Assembly (NCBI GenBank): GCA_027563935.2
Contig: CM050447.1
Coordinates: 77,857,461-77,921,460, forward strand
DNA: 64,000 nucleotides
Reading direction: 5' to 3'
DNA from: Costus lasius
Lineage: Eukaryota; Streptophyta; Magnoliopsida; Zingiberales; Costaceae
Numbering within the stretch: the first letter of the stretch is position 1; each line of letters starts with the position of its first letter. This document shows positions 56,830 to 64,000 of this stretch, piece by piece. Both the position numbers and the translations under genes were made by a program. Under the pieces are notes generated by a model. That model was not told where the DNA came from. It ran no database searches and saw nothing but the letters and a program-made list of their open reading frames with translations.

Positions 56830-58689
56830 CCTTTATTTTGGTGGCAGTTTGTTCTGGATGATAACACTACACTTTTCAGTCAATGTCACAGTGCCATAGT
56901 CCTCTATTTTTCTTTTATTTGACAAAATTTTTTTCAAAAATTTAGCATAAGTGGGCATTTGAGATAAAGCATCAGTGAATTGAATGTTAATATAAAGCTT
57001 TTTCAAAACATCAAGAAACTTCCCAAATTGCTTATCTAACTTAGCTTAGACTAGTCTCTAGGGAAAGGGTATAGGTGGTCTATAGGATGCAGGTGAACTA
57101 GGTCTAGGAATATCAAGTTGACATGGCTCATCACCTTTAAGTTCGTCACCCTGGTGAGGTGGCGAACTAGCATGGGACTGCTCATGTGCAGGAGGTTCTT
57201 TTAAGACTGGTTCACTGCTATGTTCAATATTAGGCTCTTCCTCATCATCCTCAAATCTCCCTCTAGGTTCATCTAATTGCTTCCCACTCCTAATAATTAT
57301 AGCATTACAATGTTCCCTAGGGTTTGGTTCAGGTTTAGTAGGTAATTTCCCTGGGGGTCTATAAGAAATGCTAGCTTGTTGTGCTATTTGGTTTTCTAAC
57401 ACTTTGGTAAGGGCGCTCATGTTATCCATCCTAGAGTTCATACTATCTATCCTAGAATTGATTTGTTTGAGGGTCTCATTCACATCTTCATTTTGTTTTA
57501 TCTGGGTGCTCATAAATTTCTCAAACATTACCTCTAAACTAGATTTAGGAGGATTAGGATTAGAATTCCTAGATTGAAATTGTGGTCTAGAATCTAGTTG
57601 TGCTCCCTGATTACTTTTCCATGACAGGTTTGGTTGATTTCTCCATCCAGGGTAATATGTACTAGAATAGGGGTCATTATTCCTACTTTGATTATAACCC
57701 CCTACTGTATTAACTTGTTCTACACCCTGATCAACAATTACTTTACACTCTTCAGAATAGTGTCCATGATTACCACAAATATCACATATAGCAGAAGATG
57801 AAACTCCAGCAGTTTGCATTTGAAAAGAGTCAAATCTATTGCACAAAGAATCTACCTTTTCAGCCAAGGTGCGCCAGTTATCATTTTCGTTCTTACTATG
57901 AGGGGAACGATATATAACTGCTCTCTCAGTAGTCCACTGATTATGGTTTAAAGCCATCTCTTCAAACAAGGTAAAAGCATCTTTAATAGTTTGGCTCATG
58001 AGGGCTCCTCCTGCAGCAGCATCAATAGTCAGATGGATATTATAAAGCAAACCATTATAAAATGTATGAATTAAAACCCATTTTTCTAGGCCATGGTGAG
58101 GACACTTCCATTGTAACTCATTGAAATGCTCCCATGCCTCGCTAAAAGGCTCGCCATCCCACTGTGCAAAGCTAGTAATCTGGTTCCTCAACTAGATTGT
58201 CTTGCTGAGTGGGAAATACTTCATCAAGAAGGCATTTGAAAGTTGGTCCCATGTAGTGAATATTCCAGAAGGTTGAGATTGAAGTCAGGAACGTGCCCAG
58301 TCCCTGAGAGAAAAAGGAAATAGTCTAAGTTTTAATACATCACTGGAAACACCATTAATTTTAATAGTATCACATAATTCAAGAAATAAAGCAAGATGTT
58401 GATTAGGATCTTCAAGTGGAGATCCTCCAAATTGATTCTACTAGATCATAGATATGAAAGCTGGCTTGATTTCAAAATTATTAGCCTCGATCGCTGGTCT
58501 TGCAATGCTAGAATGTATCTCCTGTGGATTAGGGGCTACATAGTCCCTAAGCGATCTCATGCCTGCCATGATTACTTCTTCCTCCTGCCTTTCTTCAAAT
58601 CTGAGTTTCCTGTGCAATCTAAGAGTTTTGTTAATTTCAGGATCTAAGGGAACTAGAGGTCCTGATCTAAGAGTCATGCACATACACAA
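56830..58689 (-). pseudogene. Element C gag, decayed
   Basis: The minus frame from Met at 58,689 has the Athila Gag N-terminus (SSIARPAIEANNFEIKPAFISM), stops at about 58,438, 58,288 and 58,192, then a 377-residue open part (57,058-58,191). That part has FAQWDGEPFSEAWEHF, CPHHGLEKWVLIHTFYNGL, FEEMALNHNQW and a CCHC knuckle CDICGNHGHYSEEC, then a Pro/Asn-rich C-terminus ending in PPIPFP before a stop. The last part (AKLDKQFGKFLDVLKKLYIN...) runs to about 56,830. Apart from the stops the length is normal for the family. Confidence 0.88.
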
Positions 58690-58796
58690 GTAGATAGATC
58701 AAATAACTCAAAATATGCAGAAAATATCAGAATTAATCTCAGCTTCAGAAAATTTCTAAAGAAAATAGCAAAAACAGAAAATAAAACAAAGCCTAG

Positions 58797-60273
58797 TCTC
58801 AACTAAATTGAAGAAACAATAAAACAGACTTTGGTTGTAATCGATTTGATGGAAATTCGGGACTTTAGGTTCACCACACTATATTTCATGACTTTGTATA
58901 ATGAAAAATATCTTTAGAAGGATTTATTATGTTGAAGGGAATTTATCCACATGTACAAATTGCCCCCTCTCAGTAGTACAATCCAGTGTCTATCTGAATT
59001 AATCCCCTACTCTCATGGGTATTAATTCGAAATAAACCCAATGAGTTCTTGATAAATCTAAGAAATCCCTCAAGCTGATTAGAACTACTCTCGTGTTCGA
59101 ATCAACTTGTCCAAAAATTATAAATTTGATGTTGCAATTCACCTCTTAGTACTTGTTGCGACGTCTCTAAACATGCAAATTATAGCAAGTAATCAACGTG
59201 TAATAAGCACAACAATTATTGAATCAAACACAAGTAAATTACTTCATAAGAAGATAACAAACAATCAAGTCATGAAAACATAGAGGGTTATACCCTAAAT
59301 CCTGAATAAAGAGTTTACGCTGACATGTTCATCATGCTCACGTTGTAAAAATCCATGTTTGATTACAAAATTGGCAAATAAAAATAAAGATCAACAAAGA
59401 GGAAAGAATTCAAGGCTTCTTGATGAGAATCGACACCAAGCAATTAGAAAATCGAAGCTTTCCTGTTGAAGAATCGCCGTCCGTCGCCAGTCGCTCGTAC
59501 TCATGCCCTTTTGTTTAATCCTGCTTGAAAATCAGCCAAAAAGTCCTGATAATTGCCCCCAAGTTTCCTTATATAGTTCTCCACCCTTAGAATAGGTTTT
59601 CCCCAAAATTCAGCGTGAAAAGAAATCAAATCGGGCGAGAAACCGAGTCAAACTCGAAACTGGCGGATAAAATTACGGCAGTGATAATAATTACAGCACG
59701 CTCATAATTCTTTCTATGTATTTTTGTTAAAGAATTATGGCTGTGATAATTATTATGGTACGCCCATAATTCTCTCATAGCCGAGGAGAATTACGATAGT
59801 GATTATAATCATGGCACGGCCATAATTGTTTTTATGGAAAATCTCCAGGAAATCACGGTCGTGAAAATAATCAAGGATAGCCCGTGATTTTTTTTATCAA
59901 CTTCGAATTTTGTACCAAATAAATTACTGTCGTGATAATTATCACAGGTGGGCCATAATTGTTTATGTGCTTTCCCTTTAGATTACGGCCCTGATAATTA
60001 TCACGGGTGGGCCGTAATTTTCCAATAAGCTCTGTTTTGCCTGAAAATTGATTGGTAGTTTCGTCTCAACGTCTGAAATCCATTCGTGCACTTAGATCTC
60101 CAAAAATCTAACAAAAATTGGTTGTTTTCCCTAAAATATGATAAAAGCAAAAAAGAGGTGAAGATTCCGAACAAACAAAAGGATTTAAGTCAAATTAAGT
60201 GAAAATATGATAAAAATAGGAGAGATTATGCATAAAAATCATAGTAAAAATACTATATAAACATGAGACACTA
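58797..60273 (-). mobile_element. Element B 5' LTR, 3' end deleted
   Basis: Matches the B 3' LTR from 'tctcaactaaattgaag' (33,668 in that copy) to the end, so about 127 bp including the LTR edge signature are missing. The junction with element C leader at 58,797-58,800 shows a few bases of shared sequence (tctc), as in illegitimate recombination. The TATA box at 59,569-59,576 and the array at 59,660-60,020 are kept. The right end (gagacacta) has small changes relative to the other LTR (gagacatca). Confidence 0.85.
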
Positions 60274-60278
60274 GGTAC
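60274..60278. repeat. Target-site duplication of element B (ggtac), right
   Basis: Second copy of ggtac; the MULE reading frame resumes directly after it. Confidence 0.8.
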
Positions 60279-62146
60279 CAACCCTAACATTGAAGAGTTG
60301 GTAAGAATTATTGTTATTTTTTGTGTATATTCATCTAGAAGTTAATTTGCAGTATATTACTTTTTCAAGGATGTTGATAAGTCAGAAGATTATGTTGTTG
60401 GGGAAATTAGTTCTAGTCGCCTAATGGTTCCAATTATTGGTATCGTCTTCAATAGTGAAGTTGCAGCATATAATTTTTGTAATGAGTATGCCAAATGATT
60501 GGGTTTTAGTATCAAGAAATTATACCTAGAGCATAGAAAAGACGGTAGTTTGAAGTATCGTATATTTGCTTGTAGCAAACAAGGATTCAAACAAGCACGC
60601 AGTTGTCATGTGACTAAGAAATCACAAGCTGAGACTAGAACAAATAGTATGGCCCGGATCGACTTCAAAATTTCTATTCATGATGTGTGAATAGTATCCA
60701 AGTTTTGTACTGACTATAACCATCCAATGACTAGTCCAGACTAGGTCCCAATGCTAAGATCACACAGAAAAATCTTATCTTTCCAACATGCTCTTATAAT
60801 CCAAATGACTGTATTTGGTATCAAGGCTCACCATATCTATAATTATTTTCAGTCAGGGATAGTTAATCATAAAGTTGGTTTCATAAGAGATGATAGTACA
60901 AATTATATTCAAAAATAAAAAAGAAAAACAATGGATGGTAAGGAAAAGAAGGGTATTTTAAATTTCCTAAAGGAGAGACGAGCGAATGACCCTTCTTTCT
61001 TTTCCGCTATTGAGGCTCATGAATCAGAAGAGCTTGCTAATTTTTTTTGGGCCGATGGTAGATCAATCATGGATTATGCTTATTTCGGCGATGTAATTTG
61101 TTGTGATACGACCTTTCAAATAAATGAGTATGATGTGTCATTTGCTCCAATTGTTGGTGTGAATCACCACAGGCAAACAATTATTTTTGGTGCTGCATTA
61201 TTATATGATGAGTCTACCGATTCTTTATTTGGTTGTTTGATACATTTTTGAAAGCAATGTCTGACCGGCATCCTGTTACCATTTTTTCTGATCAATCGAC
61301 CACAATATCAAAATCCATTGAGACAGTGATGCCAAGTACAACACACCGTCTTTGCCTATGGCATATCTTCAATAATGCATCAATACATCTAAGTCATGCA
61401 ATTCATAGCAGTTATACATTTCTTTATGATTTGAGACATTGTGTATATGAGCGGTGTAGTGTAGATAGGTTTGAGATAATATGGGAGGAGTTGTTAAACA
61501 AGTACCAACTAACCGAACATCCATGGATGATCAATTTTTATAGACTGCACAGCAAGTGGGCTGCATGCTACCGTACAGAAACATTTTGTGCTGATATGAG
61601 CACAACATAGAGAAGTGAGAGTATGAATGCTCACTTGAAATAATTTTTCAAAAAAAAAATTTGTATCTATTTGCATTTTTAGAGCAATATGAGAAAGCGC
61701 TTAAATTTTTTCATGAGAAAGAATTAAAAGAAGATTTTTAGAGTAGGAACAGTATACCAAGTGGTGTTTTTTGTAATATGTTAAAAGAGGCAGTTGGATT
61801 TTACACCGGAGTTATGTATAATGAGTTTAAACATCAATATAAGTTGAGCCTTGATTTCACTATTGCACTCATAGTTTGGGCCAATGGTGGACTGACATTT
61901 CAGATAACTTCTCCAAGTGGCGGTAAAGAAGAGGTGGTGGTGTACATCCCTTCTTCTTTGGCCGTCAGTTGCACCTACAAATCGTTTGAGTGCAATGGAA
62001 TTTTATGTGCTCGTTGTATAAAGGTTTTTTCTGCCAACAATGTGAATTCAATACCACATCATTATATATTATCTAGGTGGACAAAGTATGCTAGACGAGG
62101 TCATAGTTTTAATACAACTAGACCTCCTCCAGCGCCAAACCCGTGA
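60279..62146 (+). pseudogene. FAR1/FHY3-type MULE transposase, main part
   Basis: Exon 1 continues from 33,539 to 60,300. A candidate 69-bp intron (60,301-60,369, gtaaga...tttttcaag) is in frame and contains a TAA, and the protein resumes at GAT 60,370. Domains: FAR1-type DNA-binding region (FNSEVAAYNFCNEYAK ... LGFSIKKLYLEH ... CSKQGF), MULE transposase core (FGDVICCDTTFQINEYDVSFAPIVGVNHH ... TIIFGAALL; VTIFSDQSTTISKSIE; HRLCLWHIFNNA), and a SWIM zinc finger (SCTYKSFECNGILCARCIKVF, where the usual His is Cys). Lesions: stops at 60,496, 60,688, 60,742, 60,916, 61,608 and 61,641, a one-base deletion near 61,222, and a poly-A frameshift near 61,650. It is therefore inactive. Confidence 0.88.
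60301..60369 (+). other. Candidate intron of the MULE transposase
   Basis: GT donor (gtaagaatta), AG acceptor after a pyrimidine-rich stretch (ttactttttcaag). The length is a multiple of three, and it holds a TAA in the exon frame, which supports its being spliced. 69 bp is short for a plant intron but within the known range. Confidence 0.55.
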
Positions 62147-62744
62147 AGGCATTTAGTGGGATAATCCCACTAAAAGTCTATGCATTATGGTTAGGCGTAT
62201 AGGAAAGTTTTTGCTTCATGGGACGGGCTATGACAAGCTTATAATATTGTGCTAGTGGCTGGAAGGAGTTCACGGGAGCAAGCCATACCGCGTCCAACTG
62301 CTCGAAGTCCATGGCCATTGACCTTACACTGGGATTGGACATGTGGTGCAAATACCGCATCGAGTGGGCATGCCTTACAGCTTTGTTTTTTGTGGAAATG
62401 GACAGGCTATAGTAAGCTTATGATCTAAATATTGCCAGACCGCACTAGGATTTAACAATATTTTGATTATAAACTTGCCATGGCGTGTCCATGTTCTCAA
62501 AAAACTTTGCTGTGAGACCTCTCTCTGGTTCACATAATGTGTAGACTTTGAATCCAAAGGAGTGCTATGCGCTTAGATATCATGTATTTTGTAAAGCTCT
62601 GATGTATCAACTATTTTGTGAAATAACATTAGAAGTTTGAGAATTTTGAGAAATATGACATGAGTGCTATTGATTTCAACTATACTAAATTATTGTCTAA
62701 ATCATAGTTTGGAACCTTTATAGTTGATAAGGTAGTCTGGCTAC
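62147..62744 (+). other. MULE 3' region with tandem-repeat copy
   Basis: No ORF. 62,213-62,480 contains 'gggacgggctatgacaagcttataatattg' and 'ggacaggctatagtaagcttatgatctaaatattg' segments that recur at 63,600-64,000. Confidence 0.5.
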
Positions 62745-63212
62745 TTTATAGGGTATATCAACCATATTTATAGTTGATATCAACTCTAAAAAACACGACT
62801 ATAATATGGTTGATATCAGTCATATTAAGGATGATATCAACCATAATATGGTTGATAAAGGCCACTATATAGTTGATATCAGCGATACTATGGTTGATAT
62901 CAACTATAAAAACAAGACCGTAAAAAGTCATCTAACTATATAGTTGATATCAGTGATACTATGGTTAATATCAACTATAAAAAATGATGGTAAAAGGTCA
63001 GACAAGTAACTAGTTAATATCAGAGATACTATGGTTGATATCAACCTCATATGGTTGATATCAATTATAAAAAATGACTGTAAGAGGTCAGACAACTAAC
63101 TAGTTGATATCAGCGATACTATGGTTGATATCAACCATATTATGGTTGATATCAACTATAAAAAATGACTGTAAAAGGTCAGACAATAAAATAGTTGATA
63201 TTAGACGATACT
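62745..63212. repeat. MULE right subterminal array (GGTTGATATCAACC-type)
   Basis: Four to six units with 'agttgatatcagcgatactatggttgatatcaac' and 'tataaaaaatgactgtaaaaggtcagacaa', period 60-90 bp. It shares the palindromic GATATCAACCATAT core with the left array at 33,008-33,478. Confidence 0.75.
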
Positions 63213-64000
63213 ATACCACGCGGTTGACATGCCTATAGAATATTCATCTAGCATGCAATGTTGCATGAGATACAGTGCTTTTTATTCTTATCCATACCAT
63301 CTCTCCTGTTCGCCCACGGTTTGGGATGGAATTGACCAAACGAGCACCTATACCACGCGGCTGACATGCTTACAAAAATTCACGGGTGTGCCTCGGATGC
63401 ATCACTATAAAACCCAACCTCGTGCGCTTCTCATTCACACCCTACACTTGTCCAGTTCCGAGACTAGAGCAATAAATCATAGAAAATACCATGCTCCGCC
63501 CTAATCATTGATAGCCTTTGGAGGTCACTCGATGAATTGAAGTGAAGGTTCTGATGCCAAATTAGCTCAAAAATCACGGAAAAGCCACTCATGTGTTTAG
63601 GGACGGGCTATGACAAGCTTATAATATTGAGCTTGTGGCTATGTGCAACATACAAAGAAGGCGTTCGGCCAAGCCACACGGGTTGACAAAATGGACAAGC
63701 TATGGTAAGCTAATTATCTAAATATTGTTGACATGTGGGCTACAGCAAGCTTATAATATTGTGCTTGTGGCTACACGCAACCTACTTTGAAGGAGTTCGG
63801 CCAAGCCACGCAGGTTGACACGTGAAGTCCATGGCTATTTTCATGCACAATATTGTTGACATGTGGTTTAAATACCGAGTCCAGTGGGCATGCCGTGCAG
63901 CTTAGTTTTTTGAGGAGATGGACAGGCTATGGTAAGATTATGATCTAAATATTGACAGATCGGACTAGGATTTGACAATATTTTGATTATAAGATTGTCA
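63213..64000 (+). repeat. Diverged tandem repeats running off the window
   Basis: Two kinds of repeat are seen. 'ataccacgcggttgacatgc' (63,215) recurs as 'ataccacgcggctgacatgc' (63,350). 'gggacgggctatgacaagcttataatattg' (63,600) recurs, altered, at about 63,725 and matches 62,219; 63,907-64,000 matches 62,387-62,480. No gene is visible. Confidence 0.65.

Larger units (their letters stand above)
48972..58796 (-). mobile_element. Element C: Athila-like Ty3/gypsy retrotransposon lacking its 5' LTR
   Basis: In minus orientation: leader remnant (58,690-58,796), gag, protease, RT, RNase H, integrase, hairpin block, palindrome array, 3' region and 3' LTR (48,972-50,808). The leader resembles that of element A up to 'aacctagtct' and then jumps into the middle of the element B LTR, so its primer site and 5' LTR were deleted. 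It interrupts element B within pol. All coding parts carry stops or frameshifts. Confidence 0.8.
33540..60273 (-). mobile_element. Element B: decayed Athila-like Ty3/gypsy retrotransposon, host of copia 2 and element C
   Basis: In minus orientation: 5' LTR remnant (58,797-60,273), [element C], integrase remnant (47,726-48,971), hairpin block, ATTACGG array split by copia 2, third ORF (36,540-37,530), 3' region and 3' LTR (33,540-35,119). Gag, protease, RT, primer site and the last ~127 bp of the 5' LTR are missing, lost in a deletion that also removed the 5' LTR of element C. It is inserted in the MULE transposase. Confidence 0.8.

Overview
The window is intergenic DNA from a flowering plant. 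It is a nested stack of transposable elements. I see no host protein-coding gene and no tRNA or rRNA gene. The evidence for a plant is a combination of Ty1/copia polyproteins with an initiator-Met tRNA primer site, Ty3/gypsy elements of the Athila type (18-nt primer site identical to the 3' end of plant tRNA-Asp, and a third ORF after integrase), a FAR1/FHY3-type Mutator-like (MULE) transposase and a tRNA-derived SINE. The species cannot be told from sequence alone.

Layout. 1-8.75 kb: a decayed plus-strand gypsy element (LTR end, gag scrap, integrase, third ORF), broken by copia and gypsy fragments on the minus strand. 9.16-10.77 kb: a solo gypsy LTR with a 5-bp target duplication. 10.98-28.27 kb: gypsy element A (minus), non-autonomous, with one long Gag-derived acidic ORF. 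Copia element 1 (14,376-23,452; minus) sits inside it. 28.27-28.52 kb: a SINE. 28.5-30.9 kb: plus-strand gypsy 3' region, an LTR, then a primer site and gag start, so one LTR joins two element bodies. 30.9-33 kb: a minisatellite, a tandem duplication and unassigned DNA. 33.0-63.2 kb: a MULE whose transposase was split after its 14th codon begins by gypsy element B (33,540-60,273; minus). Inside B are copia element 2 (37,962-47,105; minus, with an intact 1,293-residue polyprotein) and gypsy element C (about 48,972-58,796; minus, lacking its 5' LTR). 63.2-64 kb: part of a diverged tandem repeat that runs off the window.

Insertion order from nesting and decay: MULE and the plus-strand gypsy remnants are oldest, then B, C and A, then copia 1 (three LTR differences seen in 1,676 bp), then copia 2 (one difference seen in 1,703 bp).

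The most interesting pattern is shared by several gypsy elements of different families. Arrays of a quasi-palindromic ATTACGGCAGTGCCGTAAT-like word lie in the LTRs just upstream of the TATA box. Similar arrays lie inside the elements, between the end of pol and the third ORF, next to a conserved CTTGGG-loop-CCCAAG hairpin. In B the internal array is followed by a TATA-like sequence and then the third ORF. This suggests, but does not prove, a second internal promoter module.
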